From an uncultured Gammaproteobacteria bacterium (lineage in GTDB: Bacteria; Pseudomonadota; Gammaproteobacteria; Steroidobacterales; JABDMI01): a stretch of DNA of 13,209 nt. Made by a program: the position numbers and the translations under genes. Positions 6,643 to 13,209 of this stretch are shown one piece after another. Position 1 is the stretch's first letter, and every line of letters begins with the position of its first letter. Where the stretch lies: assembly GCA_938039225.1 (NCBI GenBank), contig CALHVH010000001.1:1-13209 (forward strand). The letters run 5' to 3'. The notes under the pieces are model-generated. The model did not search any database. It had not been told where the DNA came from and saw only the letters and a program-made list of their open reading frames with translations.

Positions 6643-6669
6643 TTAGCACTCTGGGGATTAGAGTGCTAA
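6643..6669. promoter_or_regulatory. CIRCE operator (HrcA-type binding site) upstream of rpoH
   Basis: Perfect 9-bp inverted repeat TTAGCACTC-N9-GAGTGCTAA, identical to the CIRCE consensus including the nine-base spacer. It ends 20 bases before the rpoH start codon and 9 bases before its Shine-Dalgarno. CIRCE is the established binding site of the heat-shock repressor HrcA, whose activity depends on GroEL. Its usual targets are groESL and dnaK operons, so placement at rpoH is notable. No hrcA gene lies in the window. Confidence 0.93.
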
Positions 6670-6685
6670 TAAGGACACTAGTTCC
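6658..6685 (-). promoter_or_regulatory. Candidate sigmaE-type promoter of rpoH, overlapping CIRCE
   Basis: Read on the minus strand: GGAACTA, a 16-base spacer, then TCTAA. This fits the RpoE layout (GGAACTT, about 16 bases, TCTGA or similar), and E. coli rpoH has a sigmaE promoter. The -10 element falls inside the CIRCE spacer, so the start would be near 6651-6653 within the operator. HrcA bound there would block it. It remains a pattern match without expression evidence. Confidence 0.45.
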
Positions 6686-6758
6686 AAGAGAAATATTACA
6701 AAATAACTAATAAAAACAGTATTTTATCGATTTTGTATATATTTTGTGCGACGCAATA

Positions 6759-7757
6759 TTAGCTCACATCAATTTTAAGTAAGGCTCTTTGCGCGGCAAT
6801 CCATGCACCCACTAATGAAAGCAGAGACGCAAAAATAATAAGAAATAGAGTGTCGCTCAGTTTTAAGCCGCGTAGTTCAAAGCTGCTTAAATAAAGTTCC
6901 GAGAGTCTTGAGGCTGGTCCAGAAATACTGACTAATAGGATGCTGACTAATATTAGGGCAATGATCGAGCCTATAAAACCATACCAAAATCCAAGGTATA
7001 AAAATGGACGTCGAACAAAATCATCACTGGCACCCACCAGTTTTTTAACTTCAATTTCATTGTGCTTTTGTTGCACGTGTAAACGGATGGTATTGCTAAC
7101 CACCAATAACATTCCCAGTGAGAGTAGAGCAGCTAAAAGATAGACACAACGTTTTAGTAAATCGACCACACTGCGAAACTTCAACACCCAATCAGCGTCT
7201 AGTTGGACTGAATCAACAGAAGGTAAATCAGCAAGTTCTTGATTGAGTTTTTGTATAGAGTCATTAGTTTTGTCACTGATGACTTTGTTTTCAGGGCTTA
7301 CAATTAATGTATGCGGCAAAGGATTTGAGCCTATAGCATCACTAATCATCTGCATTTGTATTTCTTGTTTTAATTCTTCTAAAGCTTGCTGAGAGCTTAT
7401 TGTTCGAACTAGCTGTACATCTGGACGCTGCGATATTTTCTTTTGTAAAGCTTCTAAATCTGTATTGCTGAGTGAGCCCTCTACGAAGACATTAATATCG
7501 TGTGTGGTTTCCCAGCGTTCGGTAAGTCCTTGAGCATTACTTATCAGAAGATATAAACAGCTTGGTAAGGCTATAGCAATTGCAATGACTAAGGTGGTCA
7601 TTAAGGTTGATATTGGCTCTTTAATTAAACCTTTTAAACTATCCAAAAAATGAAAACTGTGTTGCGATAAAGTCAATTTTAGTGGACTAGTAGTTGTTGG
7701 AGTATTGCTCGCCTTTGATTTACGTCGAGTCGTTTTTTTCTTTGTTTGATTGGCCAT
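6759..7757 (-). CDS. ftsX: Cell division ABC transporter permease FtsX
   Basis: Inner-membrane partner of FtsE, 332 residues; in relatives FtsEX recruits EnvC-type activators of septal amidases. A long basic cytoplasmic tail (1-45, KKKTTRRKSK) precedes TM1 (about 50-72). The periplasmic domain (about 73-200) is followed by TM2 (about 204-226), the cytoplasmic loop with EVKKLVGASDDFVRRPFLYLG, TM3 (about 257-282) and TM4 (about 303-323). This is the normal four-TM FtsX plan. I place the start at the ATG at 7757 because GGCGGAG lies upstream at proper spacing and the ftsE stop is one base away. The longer frame to 7787 would need TTG and would overlap ftsE by 29 bases. Confidence 0.97.
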   Translation of the reverse strand: MANQTKKKTTRRKSKASNTPTTTSPLKLTLSQHSFHFLDSLKGLIKEPISTLMTTLVIAIAIALPSCLYLLISNAQGLTERWETTHDINVFVEGSLSNTDLEALQKKISQRPDVQLVRTISSQQALEELKQEIQMQMISDAIGSNPLPHTLIVSPENKVISDKTNDSIQKLNQELADLPSVDSVQLDADWVLKFRSVVDLLKRCVYLLAALLSLGMLLVVSNTIRLHVQQKHNEIEVKKLVGASDDFVRRPFLYLGFWYGFIGSIIALILVSILLVSISGPASRLSELYLSSFELRGLKLSDTLFLIIFASLLSLVGAWIAAQRALLKIDVS

Positions 7758-7758
7758 A

Positions 7759-8415
7759 TTAAGACTCCGCCAAACGTGAATGATCAAGGGTAATTACTGG
7801 CTGATCCATTTGATTCACTAAACTTAAATCATGCGTAGCAATTAATACGGTTACACCAACTTCATTAAAGCGTTTAAATAATTGAAGAATATCCCAAGAT
7901 AAATCTGGGTCAAGATTGCCCGTTGGTTCATCGGCAATGAGGAGCATTGGTTTGCTTACAATGGCTCGGGCTATACCAACCCGTTGTTGCTCCCCTGAGG
8001 ACAGGCTACTGGGGAGTAAGCTTTTTTTGTTTAATAATTCAACCTGATCTAAAGCTGCTTCAGTACGTTTTTTAATATCACGTTTACTTAAGCCCTTAAT
8101 AACTAAAGGTAAGGCCACGTTGTCGAAAACCGTTTGCTTTTGAAGTAAACGATTATCTTGAAATACCATGCCGAGATGTTGACGATAATAAGATACTAAG
8201 CTTCGGTCGATTGAATTAAGGTTGCGTCCATTTACAAATAACTGCCCGCGAGTGGGGCGTTCGATTAATGCGATTAACTTAAGAAGCGTACTTTTTCCGG
8301 CTCCCGAATGACCGGTTAAAAATACCATCTCACCTTTAGGAACAGAAAGATTGAGATTGGTCAGCGCTTGATGACCATTAGGATAACTTTTAGAAACATT
8401 ATCAAAACGTATCAT
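7759..8415 (-). CDS. ftsE: Cell division ATP-binding protein FtsE
   Basis: ABC-type ATPase of 218 residues, the cytoplasmic motor of FtsEX. All motifs are intact: Walker A GHSGAGKST (35-43), Q-loop Q86, signature LSSGEQQR (138-145), Walker B LLIADEP (158-164), D-loop NLDP and switch H195 in ATHD. Its length matches FtsE of other bacteria. Its ATG overlaps the ftsY TAA by one base (TAATG), and the ftsX start follows its own stop by one base, so the three genes are likely translationally coupled in the order ftsY-ftsE-ftsX. Confidence 0.98.
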   Translation of the reverse strand: MIRFDNVSKSYPNGHQALTNLNLSVPKGEMVFLTGHSGAGKSTLLKLIALIERPTRGQLFVNGRNLNSIDRSLVSYYRQHLGMVFQDNRLLQKQTVFDNVALPLVIKGLSKRDIKKRTEAALDQVELLNKKSLLPSSLSSGEQQRVGIARAIVSKPMLLIADEPTGNLDPDLSWDILQLFKRFNEVGVTVLIATHDLSLVNQMDQPVITLDHSRLAES

Positions 8416-9398
8416 TAATTGGCCTTTTGATAAGTGTCATCATGTTCATCGGCTAAGAGGGCATCAACGTATTGTTCAGCATTAAAGGCAATTAGGTCGT
8501 TTATGCCTTCACCAATACCAATAAAACGAACTGGTATCGCAAGTTCTTTGGCAATGGCAAGTAAAATGCCGCCTTTGGCTGAGCCATCAAGTTTTGATAA
8601 GACTAAGCCATCTACTCCAATGGCTTTATGAAACTCTCTAGCTTGTTGTAAGGCGTTTTGTCCTTGGCTTGAATCAATGACCAATAGAGTTTCATGCGGA
8701 GCATTAGGATGTTGCTTGCCCATCACTCTTTTGATTTTTTTAAGTTCGTCCATTAAATTACTTTGAGTGTGTAAACGACCCGCTGTATCAGCAATTAGAA
8801 CATTGATATTTCGTGCTTCAGCCGCTTGCATAGCATCAAAAATTACGGCGGCGGGATCAGCCCCTGTGCCCTGTGAAATAACGGGCACTTGATTGCGCTC
8901 TCCCCAGGTTTGTAATTGTTCTACGGCCGCAGCCCTAAAAGTGTCTCCTGCGGCAAGCATAACTGTTCGTAGACGTCGAAGGCATTGCGTAGCCAGTTTA
9001 CCTATTGTGGTTGTTTTACCAGCCCCATTAATACCAACCATTAAAATTACAAGTGGCACATTTTGTTCACGTACTTGATCAAAGTCTAAGGCCTGTTCAG
9101 TAGGCCTTAAAATATCAAGCATGCCAGTACGTAAAGTAGCTAATACCGCGTTGGTATCTGCTTTTTCTTGACGCTTTAACTTGTCATGTAATGGTTGCAA
9201 CAAGCTTTCAGTTGCATCGACACCAACATCAGCACTAAGCAGGCGCATTTCTAAATCTTCTAAAAAATCCTCATCAATAACGCCGCCTGAGAGCATCTCT
9301 CCAATATCGGTGGTTAGCCAGGAGTTGCCACTATTAAGTGACGAGCGAAGGCGCTTAAATAAACCTGGTTTTGAATCGGCTTTGTTCTTTTCTGTCAT
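8415..9398 (-). CDS. ftsY: Signal recognition particle receptor FtsY
   Basis: SRP-family GTPase of 327 residues that receives ribosome-SRP complexes at the inner membrane. The N domain (about 12-110) starts with GLFKRLRSSL, the amphipathic membrane-targeting helix. The G domain has P-loop GINGAGKTT (122-130), DTFRAAA (152-158), DTAGR (204-208) and the guanine-specificity motif SKLDG (268-272), closed by GIGEGINDL (294-302). The long acidic A domain of E. coli FtsY is absent, as in many other bacteria; only about 11 residues precede the targeting helix. The start ATG has a poor Shine-Dalgarno. A TACAAT hexamer near 9483-9488 on the minus strand lacks a -35 and overlaps the lipase terminator tail, so the promoter is unresolved. 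Confidence 0.98.
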   Translation of the reverse strand: MTEKNKADSKPGLFKRLRSSLNSGNSWLTTDIGEMLSGGVIDEDFLEDLEMRLLSADVGVDATESLLQPLHDKLKRQEKADTNAVLATLRTGMLDILRPTEQALDFDQVREQNVPLVILMVGINGAGKTTTIGKLATQCLRRLRTVMLAAGDTFRAAAVEQLQTWGERNQVPVISQGTGADPAAVIFDAMQAAEARNINVLIADTAGRLHTQSNLMDELKKIKRVMGKQHPNAPHETLLVIDSSQGQNALQQAREFHKAIGVDGLVLSKLDGSAKGGILLAIAKELAIPVRFIGIGEGINDLIAFNAEQYVDALLADEHDDTYQKAN

Positions 9399-9494
9399 GA
9401 ATGTAAATCTTGCATTGGGCGAAGTCGTTTACGTATTTTTGTTATTGATTTCGCGAGTTTTCTAGATGAAAAATATTTATTCATTGTACCTTAG

Positions 9495-9525
9495 AAAAGA
9501 AAAAGGGCAGCTTAAAAGCTGCCCT
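9495..9525 (-). terminator. Rho-independent terminator of the lipase gene
   Basis: The stem AGGGCAGCTT/AAGCTGCCCT (9504-9513 with 9516-9525) has a two-base minimal loop. It is followed on the minus strand by TTTTTCTTTTC. It lies about 25 bases after the lipase stop and separates the lipase from ftsY. Confidence 0.87.
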
Positions 9526-9549
9526 AAATCCTATTATTTGTGTCAAAGC

Positions 9550-11565
9550 TTATGGTGCAATTTCAACCACGTTAGCATCTTGAATTAGAATTGCTTGTCC
9601 ATTACCTGGAATCATGGCTAATGGGTTACCGGCAGCAAACACGACTGCTTGTGTTTGCATTTCAATGGTTGCGGCCAGACTAGGTACTGGAACAAGTAAT
9701 GTTCCGTGTCCACCTTGGGTAAAGGTCACCGCTCCAAGAGGGCCAGGATTGATACCTAGGCTATTGGCAGCTGGTAATCCCATTGCAGCAACGAGGCGAT
9801 CAGTTGATGAATTTGGTACTACGGTATCGCCAATCACTTTTTGTGAAAGGATTGCATGATTTGCAGCGGCATCAGCCGCGTAGCTTAGTGGGTCGGATGC
9901 ATCAATAACCGTTTGAGCATTCCGCCAGTAGTCATCATACAAACTAGTGCCTGGGGTTAGGCCAGCTGCGATTAGACCAGCTTCAATGGTTGGACCAAAT
10001 GACGGTGATTCTCTGAGTAAGGCGCCAATTCCACCACCGCCAACACTTAAGGTGCCAGTGACTACATCGGTATTAATGGCTAAGAATGGAACTCCAACGA
10101 TACTACCTAGAGATTGCCCAATAAAGTGCATTTGTGAGCCATCAAAGTCAGGTGTGCCATCGCCATTGATATCAATGCTTGGGGCAGTCTTGGCAAGCTG
10201 ATGTAGGTCTAGGGAGGCTTGTCGGTTATTGTCTCTGCCAACTGCAGTATTAGCTAAGTTAATCGTATACGTGCCAGATGGGTCAATTGTAGAAGGGTCA
10301 TCATCAATATTAATATCAAAAGTTCGTTCTGCACCTGCAATGTAAAGTGGATTGCTTGGATCGGTTATCCCGTGCAATGGTTGGTCAATAGAAATTACTG
10401 CATAACCGGCCGAAGCATAAGCATCTACTAAACCAAACGCATTGGTTCGATTGCCAGTGATGCCATGTTGAAAAATGACTAAAGGCCATTGGTAACCAGC
10501 TGCCTCTGGGGTAAATCCTGTTTGAGCAACAAAAGCTTGATAAAAAGGAGATGTGCTATTTGGTACGGTTATTAATGCTGGAATTGAAAGAGTTTCTGTG
10601 GCAACAGGTAGCGGGTTAAAGCGGGTTAAATTACTACCGCCAACTCCTTGCCAAGATGTTTCAAAAGGATCTACTTTACTTAAATAGTAAGGTGTATCAA
10701 CAGTCCCCGAGTAAACATCAGCGAAACCTGGTAGTGCCGGATTAATTAAGTTAGTACTAAGTGGAACGCCTGGTGCAGCAAAATTTTGTGTAATAGAAGA
10801 CGCTTGAGCCGTAGTGGTTGCAGCAGCAATGGCTTCTAAAACTGCGGTATTAGCTTGAGTTGAAAAGCTAGAGGTAACTAAAACATTATCAGCACTTACG
10901 CCAACGGCACCAAGTATCGTTAAGTGAGCGCCAACTAGTTGTTTGATTTGTTCATCGGTGGCGTTTGGCAAAGTGGTACCAGCAGCAATTGCATCTTTTA
11001 GGTTTTGGTAAGTTGTATCAGCAACAGCATTGGCCCCAGCGGCATTTTGAACGCCACTTGTGAACGCCACTAAGTAACCACTTGCAGCATTCAGGGGAGT
11101 TAAAGGAGTGAATTCAGCAATAGCAGACCCATTTGCCGCGCTTGAAACACCTACGGTGTAATCAACTCCTGGTACTAGTGCACCAACAAAGCCCGATGGA
11201 GCTTTACTGACTGGATCAATGACAATTTCAAATAAGTGAGCTGTTGAGCCTCCAACAATAGAGCTAGGCTCTAATGCATCACTAAAACGAACTTTTATAG
11301 AAGCATTTGTAGAAAAACCATCAATGGTATTGAGAGCAGCAGCACCGGGATTTGAACTCAGCTCAGGAATATTTAAGGTGCCATCATCTGATCCAGCAAA
11401 ATATAAATCGTTCGGAAATGGGATGAGGCCAAGATCAGGTCTAAATTGAGGAGAAAATGGAGCTGCCTGAGTAATTGGAGCTATTGATTCATCACTTTCA
11501 ACGCTATTACAGCCACCTGTTAAAAGTCCAATTGCAAGAGCGCCGAGAACAAATCTATCTTTCAT
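9550..11565 (-). CDS. VolA-like surface lipoprotein lipase
   Basis: Predicted lipoprotein of 671 residues with a C-terminal alpha/beta-hydrolase domain, resembling the VolA family of exported lysophospholipases (bacterial virulence-factor lipase N-terminal type). The signal peptide ends at LTGGC (Cys19), followed by an acidic stretch with no Asp at +2. The N-terminal half (about 40-330) is Ala/Thr-rich beta-type sequence including the family-like FRPDLGLIPFPNDLYF. The hydrolase half has QHGITGN (H367, oxyanion region), the nucleophile elbow GQSLG (S485), probable acid D580 in IGDTVVP and catalytic His H620 in GGHGTLLVP. DINGDGTPDFD (465-475) resembles a calcium-binding DxNxDGxxD loop. The Shine-Dalgarno (GGAG) is good. 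It sits between ftsY and rsmD with its own terminator. The lipid substrate and surface exposure are inferred from the family only. Confidence 0.87.
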   Translation of the reverse strand: MKDRFVLGALAIGLLTGGCNSVESDESIAPITQAAPFSPQFRPDLGLIPFPNDLYFAGSDDGTLNIPELSSNPGAAALNTIDGFSTNASIKVRFSDALEPSSIVGGSTAHLFEIVIDPVSKAPSGFVGALVPGVDYTVGVSSAANGSAIAEFTPLTPLNAASGYLVAFTSGVQNAAGANAVADTTYQNLKDAIAAGTTLPNATDEQIKQLVGAHLTILGAVGVSADNVLVTSSFSTQANTAVLEAIAAATTTAQASSITQNFAAPGVPLSTNLINPALPGFADVYSGTVDTPYYLSKVDPFETSWQGVGGSNLTRFNPLPVATETLSIPALITVPNSTSPFYQAFVAQTGFTPEAAGYQWPLVIFQHGITGNRTNAFGLVDAYASAGYAVISIDQPLHGITDPSNPLYIAGAERTFDINIDDDPSTIDPSGTYTINLANTAVGRDNNRQASLDLHQLAKTAPSIDINGDGTPDFDGSQMHFIGQSLGSIVGVPFLAINTDVVTGTLSVGGGGIGALLRESPSFGPTIEAGLIAAGLTPGTSLYDDYWRNAQTVIDASDPLSYAADAAANHAILSQKVIGDTVVPNSSTDRLVAAMGLPAANSLGINPGPLGAVTFTQGGHGTLLVPVPSLAATIEMQTQAVVFAAGNPLAMIPGNGQAILIQDANVVEIAP

Positions 11566-11691
11566 GCGTGTTTCTCCACTTTGTATTTATTTACTAGTTG
11601 TTTAGACTAAGGGTGTCTGTTTGTTTATGCAAGTATTTCAGTTACTTATGTGGAACTAAATTTTAAAATATGCATACATTTCAATACCCTT

Positions 11692-11697
11692 TATACT
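11692..11697 (+). promoter_or_regulatory. Candidate -10 element of rsmD
   Basis: TATACT (five of six matches to TATAAT) lies six bases before the rsmD ATG. The -35 region at 17 bases (TATGCA, 11669-11674) is weak. If used, transcription would begin at or next to the A of the start codon. Confidence 0.35.
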
Positions 11698-11703
11698 CCC
11701 CGG

Positions 11704-12279
11704 ATGCGAAAGAAGACCCAAAAACAGAGCAATTCATTTCGACTTATCGCAGGAAAGTGGCGAGGCAAGCGCTTGAGCTTGGAGGCAAATTCTCAACTCA
11801 GGCCCACAGGCGATAGGGTTCGCGAGACATTATTTAACTGGTTAAGTACAAATATTACGAATTCTAAATGTTTGGATTTATTTGCCGGTTCAGGTTCATT
11901 GGGATTTGAGGCCTTGTCTCGAGGGGCGATATATTGTGATTTTGTTGAGACCAATAAGCACACGGCTAAGCAAATTCGAGTCAATACTGAATTGCTTGAT
12001 TTGTCGCCAAAACAGATAGATATTCATATAAAACCCGCACTCGAGTTCTTGAAAAATACTCATTTGCAGACTTACGATATTATCTTTTTAGACCCACCAT
12101 TTAGAATGAATTTTATTCAAGAATTGATTCCACACTTAGCTGCAGTCACGCAAACAGATAGTCTCATTTACATTGAAATTGAAAAAGAATCGGTTTTGCC
12201 CGAATTACCGCATAATTGGTCAGTGATTCGTGAGAAAACCGCGGGCCAAGTACGTTATCATCTAGTTCTGGTTGAGTGA
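11704..12279 (+). CDS. rsmD: 16S rRNA (guanine(966)-N2)-methyltransferase RsmD
   Basis: SAM-dependent methyltransferase of 191 residues that modifies G966 in the 30S subunit. It shows SFRLIAGKWRGKRL (11-24), RPTGDRVRETLFNWL (33-47), the SAM-binding CLDLFAGSGSLGFEAL (56-71) and the catalytic DPPF (130-133), as in E. coli RsmD (198 residues). I place the start at ATG 11704 because the distance to the RLIAG block then matches E. coli. The frame stays open to a GTG at 11650, which would add 18 residues unlike the family. There is no Shine-Dalgarno before 11704, and TATACT ends 7 bases upstream, which raises the possibility of a leaderless transcript. It is divergent from the lipase and followed by coaD. 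Confidence 0.95.
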   Translation: MRKKTQKQSNSFRLIAGKWRGKRLSLEANSQLRPTGDRVRETLFNWLSTNITNSKCLDLFAGSGSLGFEALSRGAIYCDFVETNKHTAKQIRVNTELLDLSPKQIDIHIKPALEFLKNTHLQTYDIIFLDPPFRMNFIQELIPHLAAVTQTDSLIYIEIEKESVLPELPHNWSVIREKTAGQVRYHLVLVE

Positions 12280-12359
12280 TTACAGCCAAATTGAATGGGA
12301 CCAAAAGTGCCCGACTTGTAACTAATTAATTTAAAAACAGTTTTAATTTAGGAGTCACC

Positions 12360-12845
12360 ATGGGCATTCGTGCAATGTATCCCGGAACCTTTGATCCAAT
12401 TACTAATGGTCATACAGATTTAATTCGTCGTGCTAGTGGCATGTTTGATGAGGTAGTTGTTGCGGTTGCGGATAACCCCAAAAAAAGACCTTTATTTTCA
12501 TTAGCCGAACGCGTATCTATGGCTCAAAATATTTTGCAGGACTTAAGTAATGTACGCATCGTTGGTTACAGTAATCTGACTATTCATTTTGCTAAACAAG
12601 AAAACTTAAATGTAATTATTCGTGGAATTCGAGCCGTGTCTGATTATGAATTTGAGTTTCAACTAGCTTCTATGAATAGACAATTAGATGAAAACATTGA
12701 AACCTTATTTATGACACCAGCGGATGAGTATTCGTATTTGTCTTCAAGCATGGTGAGAGAGATTGCTGCTTATGAAGGTGATGTTAGTCAATTTGTTCAT
12801 CCTTTAGTAAATGCAGCGATTAAAGAACGCGTCGCAAGTAAATAA
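12360..12845 (+). CDS. coaD: Phosphopantetheine adenylyltransferase CoaD
   Basis: PPAT of 161 residues, which transfers AMP from ATP to 4'-phosphopantetheine in coenzyme A synthesis. The nucleotidyltransferase motif GTFDPITNGH (9-18, with T10 and H18) is complete. The phosphopantetheine/ATP region RGIRAVSDYEFEFQLASMNR (88-107) and the C-terminal SSSMVRE (128-134) also match the family, as does the length. The start is set by TAGGAG at 12349-12354. It follows rsmD by 80 bases, the usual pairing in proteobacteria; no clear promoter or terminator is seen in that gap, so co-transcription is likely. Confidence 0.98.
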   Translation: MGIRAMYPGTFDPITNGHTDLIRRASGMFDEVVVAVADNPKKRPLFSLAERVSMAQNILQDLSNVRIVGYSNLTIHFAKQENLNVIIRGIRAVSDYEFEFQLASMNRQLDENIETLFMTPADEYSYLSSSMVREIAAYEGDVSQFVHPLVNAAIKERVASK

Positions 12846-12852
12846 TTGACAC

Positions 12853-12923
12853 GTCATTGCGACAAGGAACGACGAAGCAATCTCATTTTCTCTAAAAGAT
12901 TGCCACGTGGTACTCGCAATGAC
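12853..12923. repeat. Imperfect palindromic interspersed repeat
   Basis: Terminal arms GTCATTGCGA (12853-12862) and TCGCAATGAC (12914-12923) are perfect inverses, and inner arms GCAATCT (12877-12883) and AGATTGC (12897-12903) pair as well, leaving two unpaired internal segments and a 13-base loop. The arms match by eye a repeat type common in many bacterial genomes (GTCATTGCGA...GAAGCAATCTC). It fills the gap between coaD and the ferredoxin gene and may act as a transcript-end hairpin. Confidence 0.75.
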
Positions 12924-12943
12924 TGATTTGAAATAGAAATAAT

Positions 12944-13209
12944 ATGGCTTTAATAATTACTGATGAATGTATTAATTGTGACGTGTGCGAACCCGTATGT
13001 CCTAACGATGCAATTTATATGGGTCCGGAGATCTATGAGATAGAAACCGACTTGTGCACTGAATGCAAAGGGCACTTCACAAAACCGCAATGCCAAATTG
13101 TTTGTCCTGTAGATTGCATACCTTTAGATGAACTAAATCTTGAGACGGATGAAGAGTTGGCTTTAAAGTATGAAAAGTTAACGGGTGAGGACTACAAAGA
13201 AGCGACTAA
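12944..13209 (+). CDS. 2[4Fe-4S] ferredoxin, YfhL / Allochromatium type (3' partial)
   Basis: Small electron carrier; 88 codons are visible and the frame is still open at the window end. The first cluster motif CxxCxxCxxxC (C9, C12, C15, C19) lies in ECINCDVCEPVCP. The second has the family's long insertion: C38, C41, then eight residues, C50 and C54, with an extra Cys at 58 in CPVDCI as in the Allochromatium vinosum ferredoxin. The LCTECKGHF segment and an acidic C-terminal tail also fit. The chain is already slightly longer than the E. coli YfhL of about 86 residues, so the stop should lie just outside. The Shine-Dalgarno is weak, and the start lies 20 bases after the palindromic repeat. 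The coaD-ferredoxin order is common in gammaproteobacteria. Confidence 0.93.
   Translation, partial: MALIITDECINCDVCEPVCPNDAIYMGPEIYEIETDLCTECKGHFTKPQCQIVCPVDCIPLDELNLETDEELALKYEKLTGEDYKEAT

Noticed and set aside
7758..7787. Longer FtsX with ten extra N-terminal residues
   Set aside because: It needs a TTG start and a 29-base overlap with ftsE; the ATG at 7757 has GGCGGAG upstream and is one base from the ftsE stop.
9483..9488. TACAAT as the ftsY promoter
   Set aside because: There is no -35 at workable spacing, and it lies in the tail of the upstream terminator.
9614..10201. Plus-strand open frames opposite the lipase
   Set aside because: Pro/Ala-rich shadow frames of the lipase with no ribosome binding sites or family motifs.
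11650..11703. Longer RsmD from GTG at 11650
   Set aside because: The extra 18 residues are unlike the family, there is no Shine-Dalgarno, and the ATG at 11704 gives the expected distance to the RLIAG block.
1..13209. CRISPR array, tRNA, insertion sequence or phage genes
   Set aside because: No regularly spaced direct repeats, cloverleaf, transposase or phage-type product was seen on either strand.

Overview
The window reads as chromosomal DNA of an AT-rich gammaproteobacterium outside the Enterobacterales/Vibrionales group. The evidence is the order rpoH-ftsX-ftsE-ftsY next to a divergent rsmD-coaD-ferredoxin block, an RpoH carrying the intact RpoH box, outer-membrane lipoproteins, and a CIRCE (HrcA-type) operator, which enteric bacteria lack. 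I do not assign a genus. No rRNA, tRNA, CRISPR array, transposase or phage gene is visible, and no gene-free stretch exceeds about 230 bases.

Layout. Bases 1-1416 hold the 3' part of a copper-resistance multicopper oxidase (CopA type) whose C-terminus continues into a CopB-like outer-membrane beta-barrel segment. A CPBP-family membrane protein follows (1439-2179), facing a DUF962/Mpo1-like membrane protein on the minus strand (2201-2668). Next on the plus strand are an OmpA-family lipoprotein (2895-3587) with a terminator and a membrane-anchored DUF3465 protein (3683-4252) that ends at a bidirectional terminator. On the minus strand come two tandem dodecin genes (4347-4800) with a recognisable sigma70-type promoter, then a GST-family gene (4965-5621).

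The core of the window is the minus-strand block ftsY-ftsE-ftsX (9398 down to 6759) followed by rpoH (6622 down to 5720). FtsY is the SRP receptor, FtsEX the ABC complex that controls septal peptidoglycan hydrolysis, and RpoH the heat-shock sigma factor. FtsY/FtsE overlap by one base and FtsE/FtsX are one base apart, so these three are probably translationally coupled. rpoH has its own control region: a perfect CIRCE inverted repeat (TTAGCACTC-N9-GAGTGCTAA) 20 bases before the start codon, overlapping a sequence with the layout of a sigmaE promoter. This suggests dual control of the heat-shock sigma factor by HrcA and by envelope stress, and is the most interesting feature here.

Upstream of ftsY lies a large VolA-like lipoprotein lipase (9550-11565, minus), placed between ftsY and rsmD, which are direct neighbours in many relatives. 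rsmD (16S rRNA m2G966 methyltransferase), coaD (phosphopantetheine adenylyltransferase) and a 2[4Fe-4S] YfhL-type ferredoxin, cut by the window end, run on the plus strand. Two imperfect palindromes of widespread bacterial interspersed-repeat types lie at 4309-4328 and 12853-12923.
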